Assembly: GCA_029783825.1 (NCBI GenBank)
Contig: JAREIK010000781.1
Span: 744,001-808,000 of the forward strand
Length of the DNA stretch: 64,000 nt
Direction of reading: 5' to 3'
DNA from: Sapria himalayana
Taxonomy: Eukaryota; Streptophyta; Magnoliopsida; Malpighiales; Rafflesiaceae
Positions 53,001 to 60,100 of this stretch are shown here, piece after piece (position 1 is the stretch's first letter; each line of letters opens with the position of its first letter). Both the position numbers and the translations under genes were made by a program. The notes below the pieces were generated by a model. That model ran no database searches, was not told the origin of the DNA, and worked only from the letters and a program-made list of their open reading frames with translations.

Positions 53001-55088
53001 TCTTAACTTGACCAATAATAAATGACTAATTAAAAATACAAGTAAAAAATCTTACAGTCTTGTAAATAAAAATATTAAAAGGAGAAATGAAGTCACAATT
53101 AAGTGACGTAAAAAGACTACTCATTGAAAATAATAAGAAAATCATGAATAAATATGACACAGTAAAAAAATAAATAAATAAAACTGAATATTATTATATA
53201 CAATGATTTTAGAGCATTGTTTATTGGCTATAACAATATTTGTATAACAAGAAAAAAAATAATACAAAGAAATGATTACAAATAATATGAGTTTTGTATA
53301 AAAAAATTTATGAAAGAGACGATCAAGAATAAATAATCAAACTGAATATTATCAAAATAAATAATTCAAGAATCTAAAATATAAATACAAATAATATAAT
53401 CAATAATACTTAAAAGAATAAAAGTAATTACTACTAGTTTAAAGAAGAATTTTGTATACTCCACACTCAAAAATATAAGTATTATAATAGATAAACTCTA
53501 TGAGTACCTTAGAATTATTTTAGTAGTTAGCCTAACTCTTTCAATATTATATAAAATGTTTTGTTTCCTCACTAAAAATAATACATAACAACTATCTCTT
53601 GTGCATCACATCATTATGCCAATTTGTAGCTCCCAAATTGACATTAAAAAAAAAGAAATATGATTTTAAATCAAAATTAGAATTTACTTGTATTATATTT
53701 TAAAATCTAAATTTGAAATCCTAATTTTGTGAAAATAGTAATATGTCCCCAAAAATCAAAATTAGGATTTTTGAAATCACTATCACATGCACTGTGCTAC
53801 TAGACCTAGAGTGTACATGATTGATTATAATTTTGATATTATTGTACACATATTACTCATATATAATGAATAATAAAAATTAGAATAATACACAAATTAG
53901 ATGCTTCCATCAAAAGATAAACTATATATTAATAAACAAAAAAATAAATATAAAATAATAAACCACAACAAATGATAAATAATTGCTCGCCAAAACTCAA
54001 TAAAATGTAGCATACACATAGTACCCTTAAAAAATGGATCAATAAATTAAAATAGCTTACATATTAAATATTCTCAACAATAATAAAATAGAAAAGGAAT
54101 AAATTGACAACAAACTAGAAACTAACAAAATACAATAATATATAAATAAAAAAATAATAAACAAAAGGCCAGCTCATTGATTGAGTGCTCCCAACAAAGG
54201 TAAATAATTCAAAGGCAAACAATGAAAAATCACAAAAATTACATTATTTAAAATAATCGATATATATCATTCACAAGTATCATACTCATATAAGATACTA
54301 ACAACATGCTCAAAATATTTTTTGAATTATATTTCTAATCAATTAGCCAAAAATTAATATTTATTTTTTAAATAAAAAAAAATCAATTAGATAATAAGTA
54401 ACCACGCATTAATTTTCTTTTTTCTATCCTCAAACAATCAAAATAAAACTTGGTTTATTATCATAATTTTTGTTGGAACAATGTGCATTACCCTAATGTA
54501 TACATTATCATATAATTAAATAAAATCTCTGCTAATTATATTTTTATAAATCTTTTTATATTGCCATTAATTTTTTTTATCATACATATATTATATTATA
54601 TATTATACAATATATATTATACATTAAATTATAAACGGGCAGGTGAAATGTGAGAGACTAGATAGAAAAAAAAAAAGAATAGTTGTTTTAGAATTAAATG
54701 TAAATATGTGAATAAAAAAAAAAACTATTTTTTTCTTCTTCTCATCATGCGATTGCAAAATCAATGTATAAATCCAGCACGAATTAGGTTATGTTTCTGC
54801 TAACCCGAACTTCAAGAGTCTCACGACAACGAGAGCATCGAGTCCACTGAACTGCAACACCTCGTCTTCAGTAACTCGAAACGCGCGAGGAATCCACGAA
54901 ACAGATGGAAGAATACGACGAACACCGGAGAACTGATCGAAAGGGATGCTATGGCGCATCGAGAGACGACGAGCATAGTATACGGCAGCACAGGAGGGCT
55001 GTTTCTTGAAGACAGAGAAGAGCGAGAGAACTACGAAGGCCAAGCCGAAGTTGATGATCGCCGACGCGACGAGGCTTTGGGGTTCCAT
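15698..55088 (-). CDS. OSCA2.5: OSCA2/CSC1-like osmo/mechanosensitive channel, 39 kb gene
   Basis: OSCA/CSC1 (DUF221, TMEM63-related) proteins are membrane channels; members studied are gated by hyperosmolality or membrane tension and pass calcium and other cations. Ten exons: 55088-54805, 36345-36205, 25639-25576, 25447-25235, 18231-18022, 17561-17263, 17172-16893, 16791-16513, 16263-16030, 15835-15698. Junction phases are 2,2,0,0,0,2,0,0,0, all matching. The joined frame has 713 residues with no stop, close to the about 712 of the nearest Arabidopsis relative (CSC1-like At3g54510). Domains: N-terminal membrane segments (about 1-165; VVGVVVLLPVNYGG, SGSNR-LWVHF), cytosolic domain (about 185-350; RPDQFTVLVRRVP, ELPVAFATFK, APEPRDVSW), then the multi-helix pore region (about 355-640; VDFFVTYILTDGLSG). 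The acidic tail ends ADEMSSDA. Introns 1, 2 and 4 are 18.5, 10.6 and 7.0 kb of transposons. The last intron has a weaker donor (AAG/GTCCCT). The number within OSCA2 is less sure than the family. Confidence 0.9.
16264..16512 (-). other. Channel gene intron 8 with a repeat-like segment
   Basis: This 249-bp intron includes a GC-richer stretch (about 16360-16480) with AGGGTTCGAGCCC, resembling a tRNA-type box B of the kind found in SINEs. No full tRNA or SINE fold is visible. Treated as repeat-derived intron sequence. Confidence 0.35.
17715..17925. repeat. A-T7/T8 minisatellite in channel intron 5
   Basis: About 210 bases of near-perfect TATTTTTTT-type units of 8-9 bases. On the sense strand of the gene it is an A-tract array (AAAAAAAT-like). 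It lies between exons 5 and 6. The ITTFF/KKI-rich frames running through it are artefacts. Confidence 0.9.
19718..20182. mobile_element. hAT non-autonomous element, TAGAGGTGTCAA ends
   Basis: The 465-bp element starts TAGAGGTGTCAAAC and ends in its inverted copy TTTGACACCTCTA. Flanking octamers ATTTAAAC and GTCTAAAC match at 6 of 8 positions, consistent with an aged 8-bp hAT duplication. The interior is GC-rich (GGGCC, CGGCCC motifs) against AT-rich surroundings. Short frames inside are not genes. Confidence 0.75.
20774..21257. mobile_element. Decayed hAT element, same family
   Basis: It ends in TTTGACACCTCTA and begins with a degraded TAGAGGTGCATCC. The interior has degenerate GC-rich subterminal DNA (TGGCCCAGCATG, GGCCAGGTTCGGCC). 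No target duplication can be recognised, so the left end is less certain than the right. Confidence 0.5.
22300..24480 (+). mobile_element. Decayed Ty1/copia retrotransposon, plus strand
   Basis: Around 23930-24060 a plus-strand frame, broken by one stop, reads LLIVYFNDVLVIKDD then FLGI. This is the copia reverse transcriptase YVDD-type motif followed by its downstream block. The stretch 23030-23250 is similar to 35420-35660 and 48820-49060, so this is a repeated family. No intact frame remains and LTR limits were not found. Confidence 0.5.
25235..25639 (-). CDS. OSCA2.5: Channel gene exons 3 and 4
   Basis: Exon 3 (25639-25576) encodes LWVHFTCLWFISLYGLSILYK, a membrane segment typical of the OSCA N-terminal region. 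Exon 4 (25447-25235) starts EYNEILVIRMRLLHNL and contains NRPDQFTVLVRRVP, the conserved start of the cytosolic domain. Exon 3 begins in phase 2, completing the arginine codon left open by exon 2. The intron between them is 128 bases. Confidence 0.92.
26400..27350 (-). mobile_element. Decayed Ty1/copia fragment, minus strand
   Basis: On the minus strand, 27350-27078 encodes FLLSVYVEDILIM and later DLDIFFGIKV, matching the copia reverse transcriptase YVDDIL motif and the LxYFLGIEV block. The continuation to about 26400 is stop-riddled but in the same sense. Fragmentary and non-functional. Confidence 0.55.
27525..28179. mobile_element. 8-bp-TSD element with GAAGCACGGACAC ends
   Basis: A 655-bp element flanked by perfect octamers GTGTCTAT (27517-27524 and 28180-28187). 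The terminal inverted repeat is CTAAGAAGCACGGACAC against CAAGGAAGCACGGACAC (15 of 17). The interior has an AT-rich half, a CCCG-rich half (about 27860-27970) and palindromic GATACGCCACATGGCGTATC repeats (28020-28110). A second, partial copy ends at 48456. No transposase is encoded. An 8-bp duplication suggests hAT. Confidence 0.7.
28887..29243. mobile_element. hAT MITE, 357 bp, very GC-rich
   Basis: A perfect 8-bp duplication ATTTTATC lies at 28879-28886 and 29244-29251. The ends are TAGAGGTGTCAACC and GTTTGACACATCTA. The interior is about 70% GC in AT-rich DNA, with tandem CCCGG/GGCCC words and a perfect 16-bp inverted repeat with a 6-base loop at 29062-29099. It has no transposase; the frames seen are compositional. 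This is the youngest-looking short member of the family. Confidence 0.85.
30420..33262 (+). mobile_element. Heavily decayed hAT transposon
   Basis: The segment near 30455 (CTTCTAATAATGAAGTAGGTG) and that near 30760-30815 (ACACGTGATATCCGACTACAT, AGTAAGAGTGATGAACTTATTATTGACG) match positions 46200 and 46495-46540 of the larger hAT copy. The right terminus at 33160-33262 has the GC-rich subterminal block and ends TTTGACACCTCTA. The middle (31.1-32.7 kb) has other insertions. The left end was not located. No coding frame survives. Confidence 0.55.
33400..34720 (-). mobile_element. Decayed copia fragment, minus strand
   Basis: Similar in order and words to the minus-strand stretches at 26.4-27.3, 40.0-41.5 and 50.6-52.4 kb, for example a YVDD-like region near 34100-34180 followed by parts of the integrase/RT region. 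All frames are broken. Boundaries are approximate. Confidence 0.4.
34720..35720 (+). mobile_element. Decayed copia-family fragment, plus strand
   Basis: 35420-35660 closely parallels 23030-23250 and 48820-49060, including ACTAAGAGACT and a repeated GAGAGAATAAGATTTCT-type segment. It lies next to, and opposite in sense from, the minus-strand fragment at 33.4-34.7 kb. Confidence 0.4.
36205..36345 (-). CDS. OSCA2.5: Channel gene exon 2, isolated between giant introns
   Basis: A 141-bp exon encoding IHFFGVCSVVGVVVLLPVNY, then GGQDELPRIYHSMDSF and TISNISSGSNR, a hallmark of the OSCA N-terminal membrane region. The acceptor TTTCTTTCTAG and donor AACAG/GTTTGA are good. It starts in phase 2 (completing the glycine codon of exon 1) and ends in phase 2 (arginine completed by exon 3). 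It sits 10.6 kb from exon 3 and 18.5 kb from exon 1. Confidence 0.93.
36716..37540. repeat. Direct-repeat-bounded segment with (TA)n
   Basis: GTTGACCAGAGCATGCTCTAG (about 36717) recurs as GTTGACAGGGGCATGCTCTAG (about 37520). Between them are a long (TA)n(CA)n tract (37115-37178) and LTR-like sequence. Possibly a small LTR-type or duplicated repeat. Identity unresolved. Confidence 0.35.
38272..38600. mobile_element. Decayed hAT element, TAGAGGTGTCAA family
   Basis: Degraded start TAGAAAAGTCAAATGG and end TTTGATACCTCTA surround GC-richer DNA with GGCCAGC and CTGGGCTGC words. Flanking octamers match poorly (5 of 8). An older member of the family. Confidence 0.5.
38828..39964. mobile_element. 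hAT-like MITE interrupted by a second hAT element
   Basis: It starts TAGTTGTTAAATC and ends GATAACAGTGCT. Flanks TACAAACA (38820-38827) and TACAAATA (39965-39972) match at 7 of 8. The interior words (GAATCAAAATATTTGATTAG; TGATTCATGTATATTTTC) match the MITE at 4481-4953. The GC-rich hAT element at 39103-39651 is inserted inside it, so this one is older. Confidence 0.6.
39103..39651. mobile_element. hAT MITE, 549 bp, GC-rich, nested
   Basis: A perfect 8-bp duplication CAAAATAT (39095-39102 and 39652-39659) and ends TAGAGATGTCAAC / GTTTGACGCCTCTA. 39235-39410 has several palindromic units with AACCCTAATTTTTT and AAATTAGGGTTT, which resemble but are not telomere repeats. The outer parts are GC-rich (CCGGCCCG). 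Confidence 0.85.
39980..44590 (-). mobile_element. Nested decayed copia remnants, minus strand
   Basis: Two related blocks occur: 41900-42980 and 43620-44590 share a run of words (CCCAATAAT, TCTCAATTA, TATTGGGAT/TATTGAGAT, GATATATAAT). Upstream blocks at 39.98-41.5 kb parallel 26.4-27.3 and 50.6-52.4 kb. All frames are broken; limits are approximate. Confidence 0.4.
44600..48097 (+). mobile_element. hAT transposon with degenerate transposase, copy A
   Basis: It starts TATAGGTGTCAAACGG and ends CGTTTGACACCTCTA, with GC-rich subterminal blocks on both sides, including a C16 run near 44936-44952. The interior carries a plus-strand BED-hAT transposase relic (45627-47470). The flanking octamers (ACAACAGC left, CCTCTGCC right) do not match, so the two ends may not derive from one insertion event, or the left end was rebuilt. 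Confidence 0.7.
45627..47470 (+). pseudogene. BED-type hAT transposase relic, copy A
   Basis: Segments in order: 45627-45926, a degenerate BED zinc finger (GHLKRHAKLC) followed by DPRQTQLDTIFF; 46190-46576, the catalytic region (FHVRYMCHLINLI, then RRQQEF); 46550-46998, the following helical region (RYGGG); 47040-47290, the hAT dimerisation motif (FPILSRTTRDLLTPPVLSL). Frameshifts and stops between and within segments rule out a working protein. Plant RICESLEEPER/DAYSLEEPER-like proteins belong to the same broad class. Confidence 0.72.
48098..48456. mobile_element. Right part of a GAAGCACGG-type element
   Basis: Four GATACGCCA-type motifs and two palindromic GATACGCCACGTGGCGTATC/A units (48275-48370), CCTCTGCCTCCC repeats at 48098-48180, and the terminus TCCGTGCTTCCTTG match 27860-28179. 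The left part is absent; it abuts the right end of hAT copy A. Confidence 0.6.
48500..50480 (+). mobile_element. Decayed copia remnant, plus strand
   Basis: 49850-49990 reads as a degraded copia RT segment (VNNILIIIDDKLEITQLI), like 23930-24060. 50029-50220 resembles the region following RT, with TPPLYLIIYRGIIGKINYI. 48820-49060 parallels 23030-23250. No intact frame. Confidence 0.45.
50500..53700 (-). mobile_element. Decayed copia remnant, minus strand
   Basis: Blocks parallel to 26.4-27.3 and 40.0-42.9 kb occur in the same order on the minus strand, opposite in sense to the plus-strand remnant just before it. Frames are broken throughout. Limits approximate. Confidence 0.4.
54805..55088 (-). 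CDS. OSCA2.5: Channel gene exon 1 with start codon
   Basis: It encodes MEPQSLVASAIINFGLAFVV and continues through FKKQPSCAAVYYARRL, LPSVSWIPRAFRVTEDEVL and SGLDALVVVRLLKFG. These are the first membrane segment and the conserved W-P-AF-x-E-E-x-GLDA block of OSCA N-termini. The donor is GG/GTTAGC, phase 2. The start is the first ATG of the frame, at the expected distance before the first helix. Confidence 0.93.
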
Positions 55089-55736
55089 GCCTGCCCGTGC
55101 TGGGACCGCGAAGTGTCTCCATCGCAGAAAAACGAGTGGCAGCGTTCACGTGGCGTGCTGGAGGGATGAGGGGTCGCATGCCAGAGTTGTCTTTTTGCAT
55201 TCCTCGCCGACTCGCGCCAACATCAACACCGATTATTTTCTTTAATGATTACAATTATTTAAAAAAACTTACTTTATTTTGCAAATAGGTAAATACTTAA
55301 CAAGATGTCGCAATATACTATATACTTATCTACAAAATCATTGATAAGGCTGCGCCGCGCCGCGCCAAACTGCAATGACAATGTAGTCATGTCATTTAGG
55401 ACCAGGCTGTGCTGAGTCTAGCCGGCAATGGCACAGCACCGCCACGGCCTAAACCACGCCCAGTGGTCAGTGGTTATGGCCTGTGTGTTGGTGTGTGCGA
55501 CACTGTGACTACTACGTCTACGGGGGTGGTACTGCCCACTGGACGAGAGCCTGATCTTCATTACCAGCTGCCACACAGTGAGAAAGGTGCCAAATGGTGC
55601 TCAATAGTGCCAAACGGTCCAAGCCATCATTAACCAGGGCTAGCCCAAGGCTAAGCCAATTCAAGTTCCCAACGCCGGCAAAACTATACAAGTGGGGGTG
55701 GGGAAAAGGGAATAACAAAAAAGCTCTCCTGCGAGA
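55089..55736. other. Gap between channel 5' end and INTS9-like 3' end
   Basis: A 648-bp gap that must carry the channel promoter and the upstream gene's 3' UTR. 55345-55640 is GC-richer with GCCGCGCC repeats and resembles a decayed fragment of the GC-rich element family. The short frames here are antisense or compositional. Confidence 0.55.
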
Positions 55737-57069
55737 TCAAATGCCACCCAAGACAGAACAAATAACATCAAAAATACGAGAGCCGATATTCTCGTCAGAA
55801 GCACTGATGACGGTAGACGTGTCTCGCACTTGGATTAGAGCCTCGTTTGGATGATCAACAAGAATAATTCCTGCATTTTCTGGCCCGGAATCACTCGCCG
55901 TTGCAGGAACTATGGATCCCGTGATGCCGACGTTGAACAGCTCGGCCACGAGCACGTCCAAGGGGATAGACCCCCAGTGGAATAACGGCGCCGTTTTTTG
56001 AGAACTCTCTGCCTCCCTGTTCCCCGGCAGCAGCCGGTAGGACCCATCTTCGCAGAATAGCTGGCCCACAAGCCTAGTGACGTCCAAACCATGCCTGGCC
56101 AATTTCTTCCATCGGTATCGAAACGCTGTCTCAGTTGCAATCTCGAGACGAGAACTGTCTCGCGTAGCTGGGATCTCTAACGCAGCCTTTTCTGCATAAC
56201 AGAGAAAGGAGGGGGAACTTGGGATCGAGACTTTGATTTGGTGATGCTTCTTCAACTCCTCTGGAAACTATGATCAAGAAAACTTGACTCAAGGCCCATT
56301 CTTTCATAAAATTGATCCGAAAACTCCATATTTACCTCTTTTCCCCCAAAAAGTGCCATCGTTCTTAGCTAATGTGGTGGGGTATAATTATAATGTGAAA
56401 TAAGGAAGGAGAGTTACCAACACTAATTTCGGCTGCAACAAGTCGAGCAATGGCTGGACTTTGACGGGTCTGAGAGAAGATGTTGAACATTTATGACACT
56501 GAGAGAAAACTCGTCGTCTATCAAAACAATATAATGTTGAACGCTTGTACCTTATTCCACTAAGGAAAGAGCAGTGAAGAACCTTCATTTGCATTGGTTG
56601 GAAAGGCAGGAGAGCAATGTCAACATCCAATGCATCCTATAATGAATTGTTAGTGGGTCTACTAGTCCGACCTTTAGTGGGTCACCATTTTGATCTATTT
56701 TAGTAATTTGGGCTCCAATGATTTGACCCGCCCAAGCCAAAAATCAACATAAAAATCATTTTTTTTTTGAATTTTTCATCAAAATGACATCAAAATTATT
56801 TTTTATTTTTTTTATTATATAAAAAAATATCAAAACAATATCAATTTATGTTATGATATTTTATTATATTTTTTATTAAATATATATGAGCGAGAATAAT
56901 ATCATAATTATTGATCACCTGAAAAATCCATATTTTACAATCATATATTAAAAGTTATGCATTGGTAGTATAATGAGAACTACTTTTATCCAAGAATGAT
57001 AGATTTTAAATTCGACTCTCATCAAACAAAGAGAATACCCTAACTATAAGCTTTCCTAATCACTTCTAC

Positions 57070-57106
<37 letters not shown>

Positions 57107-60100
57107 GGAGTGGGAAACCATTTCATATATAACACATATATGAATTTTACCATTTGTGTATTTTTGTAAGTCTAGGGTATCATAGCATAGTGTGACAGAA
57201 GAAAGAATGGTTCAAAACCCATGGTGACGTGACAAGCATGGCGTGATAGATGTGCATGGTATGATAGAAGTTTGGGTGGTGTGAAAAAAGAAAGCATGGT
57301 GATATGTTGTGCATGGTGGATGGTGCAATTGGAGAATGGGGTGCAAGATGTGCATGCTTGTTGTGGGATATGCAATGTTTTGTGCATGTGATGTGATGTG
57401 GGTGGCGAGCAAGTTGTGCATTTTGTTGTGGGTGGTGTTGTGGGTGGCGCATGTGTTGTGAGGGGTGCAAGGTGGTGTGATGATTATGTTGTGCCTCGAT
57501 TGCATATAGTAAGCTATTAATATCTTTTTTATTTGTTGCACTATTGTGATGATTATTGAGACTAGATGGAGGAGGAGGTGGGATGTTATACAAAGTGCAC
57601 AAATCTCCCTCTTTAACAAGAGACGTATGAGAGATTAATATCTTAACAGTTTTATTCTCAAAAATAGGAGAGATTGTGTCTGACAAGTCTCAAACTCAAA
57701 AACTACTACTATTAAACAAAAATATTTGTCATCACACCAAAACATGACCTCTAATAGATACATACAAAATAAGAATATCTCAGGTAATTAGTTGTGTAAG
57801 TATTATTCTCGCCCAGACATATTTATCTTTTGAATTATTATGAATTCTATTATTTTAGTTCTTGTATAATCACACATTATTGAAACTAGATAAAAAAAAA
57901 AATTAAAAAATTAGCTATCGCTATGTGAAAATTATCTCAAAATGCTATACAAAATGAGTTGCAAGAGTTTGCTTGTATAAATAAATTATAATATTGAGCT
58001 TGGAATCTATTCTACGATAAAAGATACTATTCCTTCGAGGAGAAGAAAAAGAAGAAGCAGAAAACAAGATTTATCAAAGAGTACCTCCATCACGAGCAAA
58101 GAGTTGCAATCACTGCTCCATCGCCTGAGCAAAGGGACGACGGGGCCAAGTCTCAAGCTCCAGTGAGATGAAAATACAATGCACGGTTCCTGCCAGATGG
58201 ATCTAAAAAAATAATATTAGTTTGGCAAAGTTGAATGCCTACATTTTCTAACAAAGTGGAACTTTTTGTTATAGTTGTTGAGAAAAGGCTAAAATTCACA
58301 ATAATTTCTATAAATTGTAACTATCAAATGTGACATTTGTTTGGAGGTGATTGTATCTAGTACACAAGGCTCTCACTTTAGCTTGAGGTCAGAGAGAAAT
58401 TAATATCCTAAAAATTTTACCTATGAGAATCAAGATGAATGCATCAGATAAATCTCAAGCCCAATTCTTATGAGCTTTGGATGAAGTCGCTTACCATTAC
58501 ACAAAGATATGATCTTCAATATACGAATGCAATACAACCAAAGAATATAAATTTAAGATTGCATTGAGTTATACTTGGGAGAGGACTACATTGGGTACTC
58601 ATTGATCAAACTCCATGTTACCATTATTATTGATGATATTAAAGTCTCAAGCTAGTTGAATAGGCTATGTGAAGTAATATTTTTACGTGCTATTAAATTT
58701 AATAACCATATGTTCTATTGCAAAATCTAATGAATATCACTTTTAATCGTTTTTTTGTCAACTCAATTTATAACCTTATTTGATATATTATCACCTCTAC
58801 TGGTAAAGGAGTTAAGTGGGCTGCAAAGCCTGGGCACGACATGAGACATGGCCCAACAAAACATAATCTATAACAGTGCCTAGACCTGGGTCGTTTCGAA
58901 TGAGGCATTGCTCGTGCCAAGTTGGGCGTAAGGATAACGTGATGTGAGTCGAGCCAAGAATGACCGGCATGCATGGCTCATTGGCACGGTCCACCAGCAC
59001 AATGATCATCACCCGGGAACAGGGCACAGTAACCATGACTCGGGAACAAGTCATGAGCCACCAGTCACCGTGACCTAAAGATGTCAACCAGTCCGGGCCA
59101 GCCCGGCCCGACACGAGGCATGGCTCGATTCAGCCATGCCTGAGCAGGCCCTGCACGGGAATTTCCTATGCTCGGGCTCGTGCCCTGCCCTAGTAAGGCA
59201 CCATTCATACCGTGCCGTGCCGAGGCCAACCGGGCCTCGTGCCGTGCCGAGGCCAACCGGGCCTCGTGCCGTGCCTGACCCTGTACGGTTCGGTGGCCCG
59301 TGGCATAGCTCGTCGGCATGGGTCGGGGTCAGATGCAGACCCGCACCCGCAGTCCCACACTCGGCACCCCATCCTCATCTCACGAGCCACGATCCCCAAC
59401 CCCAACTCGGCACTCGGCCAGTCCCCACCCTCACCGCAGACCGCACCCCATCTCCACGCCCATGCCGGCACAAGTCGGGTCCAATCAGACCCGACCCAAG
59501 GTCGCGCCCGACTCGAGCCGATCCCACCCCCCCATTGGGCAAATGTTAAAAAAAAAAAAATTTAAATCCAACCGTTAGATCTAGCCTCCAACAGTTAGGG
59601 GACAGAATCGGACGGCCCTCATGATTTAGCTCCCTAAAATACTATAAAAAAATTAAAAACAAATACATTTTTTAAAAAAAAATTATTTCTTTTAATCTAT
59701 AAAATCCTCCTCACCTCTCTATAACATTATATTTTTCATAAACATTTATTCTCTCAAATCTCACATTCACACTCTTAAAATTCTTGCTCTTCTCTCTCAG
59801 GACTCAAGGTTTCATCATTCGGGACTTACAACTCGAGTTTGCAATTTTGAACTAGACTGTGGTGCACTGTGCACGTGATCGACATCATTGCTTTACCGGG
59901 TAATTTAATTTAAGTTTTTTTTACTCTCAGTCTCTCTCTAGTCACTCTCTCTAGTCCTAAAATAGTTAAATCTAAAATTTATTATCTAGTCTCTACATAA
60001 GGGTACAATATAACAAAAATCCTAAAAAATGACAAATACTAATAAAACATATTTAAATTTAGAAAATAAAAATCTTACACAGAGGTCTGAGGCTGCTTAA

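Larger units (their letters stand above)
36346..54804 (-). other. Channel gene intron 1, about 18.5 kb
   Basis: It contains a 3.5-kb hAT transposon with broken transposase (44600-48097), smaller hAT elements (38272-38600, 39103-39651 nested in 38828-39964), part of the GAAGCACGG element (48098-48456), and copia remnants on both strands (39.98-44.6 kb and 48.5-53.7 kb). (TA)n runs lie at about 37115-37166, 38160-38190 and 43978-44017. 53.7-54.8 kb is AT-rich with nothing recognised. Confidence 0.82.

Noticed and set aside
57180..57686. Histidine-rich minus-strand frame of 168 codons
   Set aside because: Translation of GT-rich degenerate repeat inside an INTS9-like intron.
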